A DNA stretch of 64,000 bases from Glutamicibacter creatinolyticus. Its GTDB lineage: Bacteria; Actinomycetota; Actinomycetes; Actinomycetales; Micrococcaceae. A model generated the notes under the pieces. The model was not told the origin of the DNA. It was given only the letters and a program-made list of their open reading frames with translations, and did no database searches. Every line of letters starts with the position of its first letter. Position 1 is the stretch's first letter. Shown one piece after another: positions 15,464 through 23,911 of this stretch. Position numbers and translations under genes: made by a program. The DNA is taken from positions 1,860,001 to 1,924,000 of the forward strand of contig NZ_CP034412.1 in the NCBI RefSeq assembly GCF_006094275.1, read 5' to 3'.

Positions 15464-16645
15464 ATGAACCAGGTCTATGTGGTTGCTGCACGGCGTACCC
15501 CGATCCTGCGCAGCGCCAGGCAGTACTCGCAGGTCGGCGCCGAACGCTTGGCCGCCACCGTGATCGATGCACTGCTACAGGAGACCGGGGTGCCGCCCGG
15601 GGAGGTGGATCAGGTGCTGCTGGGCAGCGCGGCCGGGCCCGGGGGCAACATTGCCCGGATAGCCACCCTGGCCAGCAGCCTCGGCCCCGACGTGCCAGCC
15701 ACCAGTTTTGACGCCCAATGCGCCAGCGGGCTGGAGGCAATCGCGGCCGGGGCCAGGATGATCGCCTGCGGCGAAGCCCGGGTAGTCATTGCCGGCGGTA
15801 CCGAAAGCGTGAGCACCGCGCCCTGGAGGCTGAGCAACCCCCATGATCCGATGGAACCGGTCCGCCGCTATTCCCGTGCACGGTTCACTCCCGCCCCGGA
15901 CCCCGACCCGGGCATGGGGGTTGCGGCAGAAAACATTGCCAGGTGCTATGGGATTTCCCGCGAACGACAAGACCGTTTCGCGCTGCGCAGCCACCATCGG
16001 GCGCTGGCGGCCGAACAGGCCGGGCACTTCACCGGCGAGCTGGTTCCGGTTGACACGCCGCAGGGGGTGGTCACCCGCGATGGCTGCCCCAGAAGCAACC
16101 TGAGCATGGAGAAGCTTTCCGCGTTGCGTCCGGCCTTCGTGGCCGGGGGCAGCGTGACGGCCGGGAACAGTTGTCCGATCAATGATGGCGCGGCGGCGGT
16201 GATGCTGGTCGATGCCGAAACACTGGGGCGACTACGAGTGGGTTTTGCGTTGCGGTACGTGGGCGCTGCCGCCGGCGCCTGTGATCCGCAGGTATTGGGA
16301 ATGGCGGCGGTGCCGGCCTACCGCAATCTGCAGCGGCTGTTGCCGCAGCTGCTGCAGGCCCCGCCCCGGCTGCTGGAGTTCAATGAGGCCTTCGCCGTCC
16401 AGGCCCTGGCGTGCCTGGACGAACTGGATGTGGCCGAGGCCTGCGTCAACTTGGAGGGCGGCGCCCTGGCACTGGGACACCCGTATGGGGCCAGCGGCGC
16501 GATCCTGGTGTCGCGGCTCTTCTGGCAGGCCCGGCGGCGTGGGCTGCACGGGGCGAATGCCGTGGCGTTGATGGCTGCCGCCGGGGGTACGGGCAGCGCG
16601 GTCGCCTTCGAGGCCCTGGCCTTGCAAGGCCCTGCTGTGGCCTAG
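15464..16645 (+). CDS. Thiolase-family protein in the biotin operon (YhfS-like)
   Basis: The 393-aa thiolase begins MNQVYVVAARRTPI, has the acyl-accepting Cys86 in DAQCASGLEAI, EFNEAFAVQ, and the catalytic His in ALALGHPYGASGA. The usual second cysteine, found in a C-x-G-G-G motif before the C-terminus, is missing: the segment reads ALMAAAGGTGSAVAFEAL. That cysteine normally deprotonates acetyl-CoA or CoA, so the reaction may differ from a standard thiolase. The ATG at 15464 has GGAAG upstream and matches family starts. It is last in the bioMNY-ligase-thiolase operon. Confidence 0.82.
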   Translation: MNQVYVVAARRTPILRSARQYSQVGAERLAATVIDALLQETGVPPGEVDQVLLGSAAGPGGNIARIATLASSLGPDVPATSFDAQCASGLEAIAAGARMIACGEARVVIAGGTESVSTAPWRLSNPHDPMEPVRRYSRARFTPAPDPDPGMGVAAENIARCYGISRERQDRFALRSHHRALAAEQAGHFTGELVPVDTPQGVVTRDGCPRSNLSMEKLSALRPAFVAGGSVTAGNSCPINDGAAAVMLVDAETLGRLRVGFALRYVGAAAGACDPQVLGMAAVPAYRNLQRLLPQLLQAPPRLLEFNEAFAVQALACLDELDVAEACVNLEGGALALGHPYGASGAILVSRLFWQARRRGLHGANAVALMAAAGGTGSAVAFEALALQGPAVA

Positions 16646-16671
16646 GACTGCTCCTACGCGTGGGCCGGGAG

Positions 16672-17019
16672 CTAGATGTTGAAGCCCAGTGCCCGCAATT
16701 GCTCTCGTCCCTCATCGGTGATCCGCTGCGCGCTCCAGGGCGGCAGCCAGACCCAGTTCAGGTGGTAGGTGCCGACCAGGTTCCTTAGGACCGAAGCGAC
16801 CTGTTCCTCGATCACATCGGTCAGCGGGCATTCGGCGGTGGTCAGCGTCATGTCGATTTCCAGTACCCCGCGTTCGCTGAAGCGCAGCCCGTACACCAGG
16901 CCCAGATCGATGATGTTGACCCCGAGCTCGGGGTCGATCACGTCCTTCAGCGCCTCGCGGATCTCGGCCATGGGCCGGGCCAACCGGGTGGGGACGCCGT
17001 GTTCTGGGGATTCGGACAT
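16672..17019 (-). CDS. SufT-like metal-sulfur cluster assembly factor, second copy
   Basis: The 115-aa protein is a DUF59/MIP18 member, with EALKDVIDPELGVNIIDLGLVYGL near residues 22-45, DMTLTTAECPLTD with the conserved reactive Cys near 65, and a C-terminal LNWVWLPPW...RITDEGREQLRALGFNI. It is very close to the neighbouring suf-operon copy at 17267-17611, differing mainly at the N-terminus and the middle. The ATG at 17019 has GGAG 6 bases before it. A terminator-like hairpin (17211-17247) separates it from the suf operon, so it probably has its own promoter. Confidence 0.85.
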   Translation of the reverse strand: MSESPEHGVPTRLARPMAEIREALKDVIDPELGVNIIDLGLVYGLRFSERGVLEIDMTLTTAECPLTDVIEEQVASVLRNLVGTYHLNWVWLPPWSAQRITDEGREQLRALGFNI

Positions 17020-17210
17020 CAACTGCTCCGCAAACTCGTGTGAATAAGGCGAACCTGCATTGATTACGCCACTTGGCCATCACGTTATCATCCGGCGTGG
17101 CGGTCCCCCAGCAGATGACGCTGCACCGGGTAACTTCCACGCAGCCGCTGCTTGTGGCGGCGCGGCTGCGGCCGGCTGCTGCACCCCGCCGCGTGGGGGT
17201 TAACGCCAGA

Positions 17211-17247
17211 AGGCCGGCACGCCCGCCCGTGGGCGGTGTGCCGGCCT
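17211..17247 (-). terminator. Terminator at the end of the suf operon
   Basis: AGGCCGGCAC (17211-17220) pairs perfectly with GTGCCGGCCT (17238-17247), and the inner part CCGCCC/GGGCGG also pairs. It lies 20 bases after the first sufT stop. The rest of the 247-base gap to the second copy shows no gene. Confidence 0.75.
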
Positions 17248-17266
17248 GCTGGACCGGGGTCTGTGA

Positions 17267-17611
17267 CTAGATGTTGAACCCGAGGGCACGCATCTGGTCA
17301 CGGCCGTCGTCGGTGATCCGTTCCGGACCCCATGGCGGCATCCAGACCCAGTTCAGACGGTGCTCGTCGACTATGCTCTCCAGCGTCGCTGCCACCTGCT
17401 CCTCGATCACGTCGGTGAGCGGGCAGGCCGCGGTGGTCAGGGTCATGTCGATCAGAAGCACGCCGTCCTCGGCGTACTTCAGCCCGTAGAGCAGACCCAA
17501 ATCGACGATATTGACTCCCAGTTCCGGGTCAATAACATCCTTGAGCGCTTCCTCGACATCCTCCAGCGGGGTCGTGGTCGACCCCTCGTGCTGTTCAGTT
17601 GATTCGCTCAT
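17267..17611 (-). CDS. sufT: SufT, metal-sulfur cluster assembly factor of the suf operon
   Basis: The 114-aa DUF59 protein has DVEEALKDVIDPELGVNIVDLGLLYGLKY, DMTLTTAACPLTDVIEEQV with the reactive Cys, and LNWVWMPPWGPERITDDGRDQMRALGFNI. SufT proteins help deliver or mature Fe-S clusters together with SufBCD. It lies 13 bases after sufC on the same strand. The ATG at 17611 is chosen over a GTG at 17620 because AGGTGG is well spaced before it. Confidence 0.9.
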   Translation of the reverse strand: MSESTEQHEGSTTTPLEDVEEALKDVIDPELGVNIVDLGLLYGLKYAEDGVLLIDMTLTTAACPLTDVIEEQVAATLESIVDEHRLNWVWMPPWGPERITDDGRDQMRALGFNI

Positions 17612-17624
17612 GGTTTCCACCTAA

Positions 17625-18383
17625 CTAGGCCGTGACCTTCAGGAAACGGTCGTAGCCCTCTTCTTCCAGACGGTCGGCCAGTTCCGGGCCGCCCTGTTCG
17701 GCGATCTTGCCGTCAACGAACACGTGCACGTGGTCCGGCTTGATGTAGCGCAGGATGCGGGTGTAGTGGGTGATCAGCAGAACACCCATCTCGTTCTCGT
17801 CCTGGGCACGGTTCACGCCCTCGGAGACAACCTTCAGCGCGTCAACGTCCAGGCCCGAGTCGGTTTCATCCAGCACGGCAAACTTCGGCTTGAACAGTTC
17901 CAGCTGCAGGATTTCCACGCGCTTCTTCTCACCGCCGGAGAAGCCTTCGTTGACGTTGCGCTGGGCGAAGTCGGCGTCGATCTTCAGCTTGCCCATGGCT
18001 TCCTTGACGTCCTTGGTCCAGGTGCGCAGCTTCGGTGCTTCGCCGTCGATGGCGGTCTTGGCGGTGCGCAGGAAGTTGGTCATGGACACGCCCGGGACCT
18101 CGACCGGGTACTGCATGGCCAGGAACAGGCCGGCCTTGGCGCGCTCGTCAACGCTCATCTCCAGCACGTCCTCGCCGTCCAGCATGATCGAGCCGCTGGT
18201 GACGTTGTAGCGCGGGTGACCGGCGATGGTGGCGGCCAGGGTGGACTTGCCCGAACCGTTCGGACCCATGATCGCGTGGGTTTCGTTGGTGTTGATCACC
18301 AGCGAGACGCCCTTGAGGATTTCCTTCTCGCCCTGCTCGGTGTCGATCGAGACGTGCAGGTCCTTGATTTCCAAAGTAGACAT
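17625..18383 (-). CDS. sufC: Fe-S cluster assembly ATPase SufC
   Basis: The 252-aa ABC ATPase begins MSTLEIKDLHVSIDTEQGEKEILKGV, has Walker A GPNGSGKST near residue 40, the SufC-specific signature FSGGEKKRVEILQ near 148, AVLDETDSGLDVDAL (Walker B with Glu) near 170 and THYTRIL near 207. It drives remodelling of the SufBD scaffold. It lies between sufD and sufT in a leftward operon. Length and motifs are normal. Confidence 0.96.
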   Translation of the reverse strand: MSTLEIKDLHVSIDTEQGEKEILKGVSLVINTNETHAIMGPNGSGKSTLAATIAGHPRYNVTSGSIMLDGEDVLEMSVDERAKAGLFLAMQYPVEVPGVSMTNFLRTAKTAIDGEAPKLRTWTKDVKEAMGKLKIDADFAQRNVNEGFSGGEKKRVEILQLELFKPKFAVLDETDSGLDVDALKVVSEGVNRAQDENEMGVLLITHYTRILRYIKPDHVHVFVDGKIAEQGGPELADRLEEEGYDRFLKVTA

Positions 18384-18430
18384 ACGTCGTTCCGTTTCTG
18401 TGTCTAAAATCTTTCGAATTACCCGGCCAA

Positions 18431-19708
18431 CTAGTTGTTGGTGACGGCCAATTCCTTTTCGATGATGTCGGTCAGGCGCGCTTCAAGTTCCTCATCGCGG
18501 ATCTGCTGCACGATTTCGTTCAGGAAGCCGCGAACCACCAGGCGGCGGGCGGACTTCTCGTCGATGCCACGGCTCATCAGGTAGAACAGGTGCTCGTCAT
18601 CGAAGCGTCCGGTGGTTGAGGCGTGCCCGGCACCCTCGATCAGGCCGGTCTCGATCTCCAGGTTCGGCACCGAGTCGGCACGGGTGCCGTCGGTGAGCAC
18701 CAGGTTGCGGTTGGCTTCGTAGGAGTCGGTCCCCGAGGCCTCCTTGCGGATCAGCACGTCGCCGATCCACACGGTGTGTGCCCCTTCGCCCTGCAGCGCA
18801 CCCTTGTAGAGCACGTTGGAGGTGCAGTTGGGCAGGTTGTGGTCCACGAACAGGCGGTGCTCCTGGTGCTGGCCGGCGTCTGCGAAGTACAGGCCGTACA
18901 GCTCCACCTCACCGTGCTCCCCGGCGAAACGGGCCGAGGGGTTCACGCGCACCAGGTCGCCACCGAAGGAGATGGCGATGTGCTTGAAGTAGGCGTCCTT
19001 GGCCACGGCAGCCTGCTGGCTGGAGGCGTGGATCGCGTCATCGTTCCAGGCCTGCAGCGACACGACGGTCAGCTTCGCCCCGGCGCGCACCTCGAACTCG
19101 ATGTTCTGCGAGAGCACGGCGGAACCGACGTGGTCCAGCACCAGGGTCGCCTCGGAGTTCTCCTGGGCGATCACGATGATGTGCTGGGCGGCGGGGTCCA
19201 TGGACTCACCGGTGATGGTCAGGTGCGACTTGATGCCCTCGGCGTTGGCCGGGATCGTCAGCACGTGCGCCTCGTTGGCGTACTTCCAGCCGTTGGCCGC
19301 CACCCGGTCCTCCGGGGTGGAGACCACGCCGCGCAGCTTGTCGCTGGCCGGCACGGTGGTGATGGTGACCTTCTCGTCGCCGCTGAGCTCAACCTTCGGC
19401 GCGGCGCCGGTCAGTTCCTTCTTGTGCAGCCCGCCCAGGCGCTTGAGCGGGGTGAAGCGCCAGTCTTCCTCGCGGCCGGTCAGCGGTGCGAAGTCATCGA
19501 CGTTGTAGCTGGTCAGACGGCCGGCACGGGAGGAGTCGGGAATGCCGACCCCGCCACCGTGGCTGTGGCCCTTGACCGAGTCGCCGGCCAGCGGCGAGGC
19601 GGCCTCGTTCAGCGGCGAGAGGTTCTCGCCCTCTTCGGTGAAACCCGGGATTGAGGGGGCGCCGATGCGGGCCTTCTCGTCCGGAATATGGGTAGTGGTC
19701 TCCGACAT
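18431..19708 (-). CDS. sufD: Fe-S cluster assembly protein SufD
   Basis: The 425-aa protein has the SufD beta-helix core (LVLDHVGSAVLSQNIEFEVRAGAKLTVVS, then AHTVWIGDVLIRKEASGTDSYEANRNLVL) and the C-terminal [34 protein letters not shown] that contacts SufC. It pairs with SufB as scaffold. The first 60 residues are polar and variable. Its start lies 2 bases beyond the sufB stop, so translation is probably coupled. Confidence 0.95.
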   Translation of the reverse strand: MSETTTHIPDEKARIGAPSIPGFTEEGENLSPLNEAASPLAGDSVKGHSHGGGVGIPDSSRAGRLTSYNVDDFAPLTGREEDWRFTPLKRLGGLHKKELTGAAPKVELSGDEKVTITTVPASDKLRGVVSTPEDRVAANGWKYANEAHVLTIPANAEGIKSHLTITGESMDPAAQHIIVIAQENSEATLVLDHVGSAVLSQNIEFEVRAGAKLTVVSLQAWNDDAIHASSQQAAVAKDAYFKHIAISFGGDLVRVNPSARFAGEHGEVELYGLYFADAGQHQEHRLFVDHNLPNCTSNVLYKGALQGEGAHTVWIGDVLIRKEASGTDSYEANRNLVLTDGTRADSVPNLEIETGLIEGAGHASTTGRFDDEHLFYLMSRGIDEKSARRLVVRGFLNEIVQQIRDEELEARLTDIIEKELAVTNN

Positions 19709-19710
19709 GC

Positions 19711-21171
19711 TTAGCCGACCGATCCTTCCATCTGCAGTTCAATGAGGCGGTTCAGTTCCAGTGCGTATTCCATCGGCAGCTCGCGGGCGATCGGCTCGAC
19801 GAAGCCGCGCACGATCATTGCCATGGCCTCGTCCTCGGCCATGCCGCGGCTCATCAGGTAGAACAGCTGGTCCTCGGATACGCGCGAGACGGTCGCCTCG
19901 TGGCCCATGGTGACGTCGTCTTCACGCACGTCAATGTAGGGGTAGGTGTCCGAACGTGAGATCTGGTCGACCAGCAGCGCGTCACACACCACCGAGTTCT
20001 TGGTGCCCTTGGCGCCTTCGCGCACCTGCACCAGGCCGCGGTAGGCCGAGCGTCCGCCATTGCGGGCCACCGACTTGGCGACGATCGCGCTGGAGGTGTT
20101 CGGGGCGATGTGCACCATCTTCGAACCGGTGTCCTGGTGCTGGCCCTCGCCGGCGAAGGCGATGGACAGGGTCTCGCCCTTGGCGTGTTCGCCGACCAGG
20201 TACACGGCCGGGTACTTCATGGTGACCTTGGAGCCGATGTTGCCGTCGACCCACTCCATGGTGGCGCCCTCTTCACAGATGGCGCGCTTGGTGACCAGGT
20301 TGTAGACGTTGTTCGACCAGTTCTGGATGGTGGTGTAGCGAACGCGGGCGTTCTTCTTCACGATGATCTCCACCACGGCCGAGTGCAGCGAGTCCGACTG
20401 GTAGATCGGTGCGGTGCAGCCCTCGATGTAGTGCACGTAGGAGCCCTCATCGGCGATGATCAGCGTGCGCTCGAACTGGCCCATGTTCTCGGTGTTGATG
20501 CGGAAGTAGGCCTGCAGCGGGATTTCGACGTGAACGCCCTTGGGCACGTACACGAACGAGCCGCCGGACCATACGGCCGTGTTCAACGCGGCGAACTTGT
20601 TGTCGCCCGCCGGGATTACGGTGCCGAAGTACTCCTGGAAGATTTCCGGGTGTTCCTTCAACGCGGTGTCGGTGTCCAGGAACACCACGCCCTGCGCTTC
20701 CAGGTCCTCACGCAGCTGGTGGTAGACGACCTCGGACTCGTACTGGGCGGCCACACCGGCCACCAGGCGCTGCTTTTCAGCCTCCGGGATGCCCAGCTTG
20801 TCGTAAGTGTTCTTGATGTCCTCGGGCAGGTCCTCCCAGCTGGTGGCCTGCTTCTCGGTGGAGCGAACGAAGTACTTGATGTTGTCGAAGTCGATGCCCG
20901 ACAGGTCCGCGCCCCAGGTGGGCATCGGCTTGCGGTCAAAGTACTTCAACGACTTCAAGCGGCGTTCGAGCATCCATTCCGGCTCGCTCTTCAGGTGCGA
21001 GATGTTCTCCACCACGGCCTCGCTGAGGCCACGCTGGGCGCTGGCACCTGCCTCGTCGCTGTCAGCCCAACCGTATTCGTAGTTTCCGATCCCGTGGAGT
21101 TCAGGGTTCTTCTCCAGGATCTCGGAAATCACGCCCGGGTCGGCAGACTCATGTGCAATCTGATCCGTCAT
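19711..21171 (-). CDS. sufB: Fe-S cluster assembly protein SufB
   Basis: The 486-aa scaffold subunit shows [44 protein letters not shown] (conserved Cys), [46 protein letters not shown] with [10 protein letters not shown], and [38 protein letters not shown]. Clusters assemble on the SufB-SufD surface. The ATG overlaps the sufR stop by 4 bases, linking regulator and operon in one transcript. No sufS or sufU follows in this window, so the sulfur donor must be encoded elsewhere. Confidence 0.96.
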   Translation of the reverse strand: MTDQIAHESADPGVISEILEKNPELHGIGNYEYGWADSDEAGASAQRGLSEAVVENISHLKSEPEWMLERRLKSLKYFDRKPMPTWGADLSGIDFDNIKYFVRSTEKQATSWEDLPEDIKNTYDKLGIPEAEKQRLVAGVAAQYESEVVYHQLREDLEAQGVVFLDTDTALKEHPEIFQEYFGTVIPAGDNKFAALNTAVWSGGSFVYVPKGVHVEIPLQAYFRINTENMGQFERTLIIADEGSYVHYIEGCTAPIYQSDSLHSAVVEIIVKKNARVRYTTIQNWSNNVYNLVTKRAICEEGATMEWVDGNIGSKVTMKYPAVYLVGEHAKGETLSIAFAGEGQHQDTGSKMVHIAPNTSSAIVAKSVARNGGRSAYRGLVQVREGAKGTKNSVVCDALLVDQISRSDTYPYIDVREDDVTMGHEATVSRVSEDQLFYLMSRGMAEDEAMAMIVRGFVEPIARELPMEYALELNRLIELQMEGSVG

Positions 21172-21953
21172 CGCGGCCTCTCCTGCTTCGTGAACTGAAT
21201 TCGAGTTCTCTTCTCGGCGCGTCGCGGCGCCTTTTCACGGCCCACGGGGATGTGGGTCGTGCACACGTGACCGCCGCTGGCCAGCGTGGAGAGCCGACGT
21301 ACGTCGACCCCCAGCAGCCGGGCGAACATTTCCGTCTCGGTGTCACAGAACACCGGGAACTCACGTGCCAAGTCTTGGATGGGGCAATGCCCCTGGCACA
21401 GCTGCACGCTGTGCATCAACGCCGTGGGCAGCTTGGTGTCCACGGTGCGCGTGTACCCGACAAATCCGTCGGCGTTCAGCAGCTCACCGAGCACCTCGGC
21501 CCGCTGCTCCAGGCCTTCGACCCCCTCAAGGGCCTTGGCGTACCGGGCCTCCATGTCCTGGAAGCGGCGGCGGGCGAACCCGCGGATGGCGTCCTCCCCG
21601 GCCGCGTCGCCCAGATCCCGCAGGGCCTGGGTGGCGATGTCCAGGTAGTCGTTGCCCAACTTCGCCTGCCCCCGGTGGGAGAGCACGTACCGGCGCGAGG
21701 GGCGTCCGGCACCGGACTTCTGGTTTGCGACCAGCTTGACCTCGACCAGCCCGGCCTTGGACAGGGCATCGAGGTGGCGTCGAACGGCTGCCGGGGTGAA
21801 ACCAAGTTTCTTGCCCAACTCTGCCGCGCTGACCGGGCCGTCTTCCAAGACGGCATACAACACGCGGTCGCGCGTCCGTTCTTCGGTATCCCCAATCGCG
21901 CCCACTACCTTTGCCGGCTGATCGCCAACTGAGTTTGCTTTAGATGAATACAC
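21168..21953 (-). CDS. sufR: SufR-type Fe-S-sensing repressor of the suf operon
   Basis: The protein has a winged helix ([43 protein letters not shown]) followed by a ligand domain with cysteines spaced C-x3-C-x12-C (LCQGHCPI...FPVFCDTE) that bind a [4Fe-4S] cluster in actinobacterial and cyanobacterial SufR. Holo-SufR represses suf; loss of the cluster derepresses it. The start is uncertain: the frame is open to 22043, but a palindrome likely to be the operator (21987-22006) argues against a start upstream of it. I give the GTG at 21953 (261 aa), possibly leaderless behind TAAATA; a GTG at 21905 is another option. Confidence 0.85.
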   Translation of the reverse strand: MYSSKANSVGDQPAKVVGAIGDTEERTRDRVLYAVLEDGPVSAAELGKKLGFTPAAVRRHLDALSKAGLVEVKLVANQKSGAGRPSRRYVLSHRGQAKLGNDYLDIATQALRDLGDAAGEDAIRGFARRRFQDMEARYAKALEGVEGLEQRAEVLGELLNADGFVGYTRTVDTKLPTALMHSVQLCQGHCPIQDLAREFPVFCDTETEMFARLLGVDVRRLSTLASGGHVCTTHIPVGREKAPRRAEKRTRIQFTKQERPR

Positions 21954-21986
21954 AACACAAGCATGACCATATTTAGCGCTAAGGTC

Positions 21987-22006
21987 TAGTAAGGAAGTGC
22001 TTACTA
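21987..22006. promoter_or_regulatory. Candidate SufR operator
   Basis: TAGTAAG (21987-21993), six bases, then CTTACTA (22000-22006): a perfect 7-bp inverted repeat upstream of sufR in an AT-rich patch. Its location and symmetry suit autoregulation by a dimeric winged-helix protein. I have no consensus to match it against. Confidence 0.6.
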
Positions 22007-22132
22007 AGGTTAGCCATTGTCGGCACCTGCTCGGCACCGGCAATTTTCAACATGACCACGAAATTTATCTTAGCGTGTTTGCCCGAAAACCGCCGTGAGC
22101 AAAGCCTCATCGGACCCAACTTCGACCTAGCG

Positions 22133-22138
22133 TAGAAT
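22133..22138 (+). promoter_or_regulatory. -10 element of a leaderless promoter for the ABC ATPase gene
   Basis: TAGAAT ends 6 bases before the GTG start at 22145 and there is no ribosome-binding site, so transcription probably starts at or next to the start codon. No good -35 is seen. Confidence 0.55.
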
Positions 22139-22144
22139 CGATGG

Positions 22145-23104
22145 GTGTCTTCCGATTCCCCCAGTCTCATCATCAGTGAGCTGTGCAAGGACCTTGGACC
22201 GGTGCCGGCGCTGAATAACCGGATGCTCCGGGTCCTGCACTCCGTCTCACTCAAGGCCCACCCCGGACAGGTGACCACCCTGCTTGGCTCCAACGGCGCC
22301 GGGAAGTCCACCACCCTCAGCTGCGCCCAGGGCCTGCTGCGCCCGGACAGCGGAAGCATCCAGCTGCTGGGGCAGGACCCCTACGGGGACAAGCCCGAAC
22401 TGCGCTCCCGGGTGGGGGTGATGCTCCAGGATGGCGGGCTGCCCCCGTCGATGCGCCCGATCCCGCTGCTGCGCCACGTCGCTTCGCTTTACCGTAACCC
22501 CATCGACCTGGATGCGCTGATCAAACGGCTGGACATCGAATCTTTCGCCTCGCGCACCATCCGCCGGCTCTCCGGCGGACAGAAGCAGCGCGTCGCGCTG
22601 GCCGCGGCACTGGCCGGGGACCCGGAAGTCGTCTTCCTCGACGAGCCCAGCGCCGGGCTGGACCCGCAGTCGCGCCAGGTGGTGTTCGACCTGATCGGCG
22701 ACCTGCGCGATGCGGGCAAGGCCATCATCCTGACCACCCACCTGATGGATGACGCCCAGAAGCTCAGTGACTACGTGTACATCATCGACCGTGGGCGCAC
22801 CGTCGCCCAGGGCTCGGTCAGCGAACTGACCACCCTGGCCGCCGCCGAACAGCAGACCCGCCCGGTCTCCTTCGGGGCCGGAGCCGGCCTGGCGCTGCCG
22901 GATGCCGTGCCCGCCGGACTGCACCTGAGCGAAACGGCCCCGGGCGAATACCGCCTGGACGGGGTCCGCTCCCCCGACCACCTGCTGTGGCTGACCACCT
23001 GGTGGGCCGAGGCCGGCATCCTGCCCCACCACCTGAGCCTGCAGGCCCGCAGCCTGGAGGACGTGTTCCTGGAGATCGCCCAGAAGGAGCCCGATAACGC
23101 ATGA
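22145..23104 (+). CDS. ABC transporter ATP-binding protein
   Basis: The 319-aa protein has Walker A GSNGAGKST (48-56), signature LSGGQKQRVALAAALAG near 142, Walker B EVVFLDEPSAGLD near 157 and THLMDDAQ as the switch His region, plus a C-terminal extension of about 100 residues. It belongs to the DrrA/CcmA-like class that pairs with ABC-2 permeases. The next gene, overlapping by 4 bases, is that permease. This pair between sufR and ctaA recurs in actinobacteria as I recall; a link to haem or cytochrome oxidase assembly is plausible but unproven. Confidence 0.85.
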   Translation: MSSDSPSLIISELCKDLGPVPALNNRMLRVLHSVSLKAHPGQVTTLLGSNGAGKSTTLSCAQGLLRPDSGSIQLLGQDPYGDKPELRSRVGVMLQDGGLPPSMRPIPLLRHVASLYRNPIDLDALIKRLDIESFASRTIRRLSGGQKQRVALAAALAGDPEVVFLDEPSAGLDPQSRQVVFDLIGDLRDAGKAIILTTHLMDDAQKLSDYVYIIDRGRTVAQGSVSELTTLAAAEQQTRPVSFGAGAGLALPDAVPAGLHLSETAPGEYRLDGVRSPDHLLWLTTWWAEAGILPHHLSLQARSLEDVFLEIAQKEPDNA

Positions 23105-23883
23105 GCGCACCGACCGAGCTTCCCCGGCACCAGAGCGTGCCCAACAACGCGGTCTCCCCGTTGCGGCGCATCGCCCTGCAGGGCAAGTACGAGACCCTCG
23201 TGATGCTCAGCAACGGTGAACAGCTGGTGCTGGCCATCGTGATGCCGCTGATCGCCCTATTCGCCCTGACCTTCACCAACCTCATCGACGGGGTGGCCGA
23301 ACGCAACATCGACGCCGCCGTGCCCGGGGTGCTGGCCCTGTGCGTGGTGTCCACCGCGTTCACCGGGCAGGGCATCGGCACCGGGTTCGACCGGCGCTAC
23401 GGGGTGCTGCGGATGTTCTCCACCACCCCGCTGGGGCGCACCGGGCTGATCTTCGGCAAGGTCGTGGCCGTATTGACCGTCCTGGCCATCCAGCTGGTGC
23501 TGATCGGGGCCTGCGCGCTGCTGCTGGGCTGGGAACCACGCCTGGTCGGCATCCTGCCCTCCCTGCTCTTCCTGCTGCTGGGCGCCGGCTGCTTTACCGC
23601 CCTGGGCCTGCTGATCGCCGGGACCGTGCGGCCCGAGGCGACGCTGGCCATCACCAACCTGGCCTGGATCCTGCTGGCCGGCGTCGGCGGGGTGCTCTTC
23701 CCGACCTCCATGGCCCCGGCCTGGATCCACCCCATCCTCAACGCCCTGCCCTCCGCGGCATTGGGCGATTCGCTGCGCGCGGCGCTCATCGACGGCGTCT
23801 TCCACTTCCCGGCAGGCCTGCTGCTGGTGGTGTGGACCGTCGTGGGCTCATTCGCGGCCGTCAAGCTGTTCAAATGGAACTAA
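23101..23883 (+). CDS. ABC-2 type transporter permease
   Basis: The 260-aa protein has six hydrophobic segments (near residues 40-58, 75-95, 118-142, 148-172, 180-200 and 235-253), the ABC-2 layout, with TGFDRRYGVLRMFSTTPLGRTGLIFGK between segments 2 and 3, a common pattern in this family. It pairs with the upstream ATPase through an ATGA overlap. ctaA starts 28 bases after its stop with GAGGGAGAAG before it, so the three genes are likely co-transcribed. Substrate unknown. Confidence 0.85.
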   Translation: MSAPTELPRHQSVPNNAVSPLRRIALQGKYETLVMLSNGEQLVLAIVMPLIALFALTFTNLIDGVAERNIDAAVPGVLALCVVSTAFTGQGIGTGFDRRYGVLRMFSTTPLGRTGLIFGKVVAVLTVLAIQLVLIGACALLLGWEPRLVGILPSLLFLLLGAGCFTALGLLIAGTVRPEATLAITNLAWILLAGVGGVLFPTSMAPAWIHPILNALPSAALGDSLRAALIDGVFHFPAGLLLVVWTVVGSFAAVKLFKWN

Positions 23884-23911
23884 CCGCCACACCAATCCGA
23901 GGGAGAAGTTA

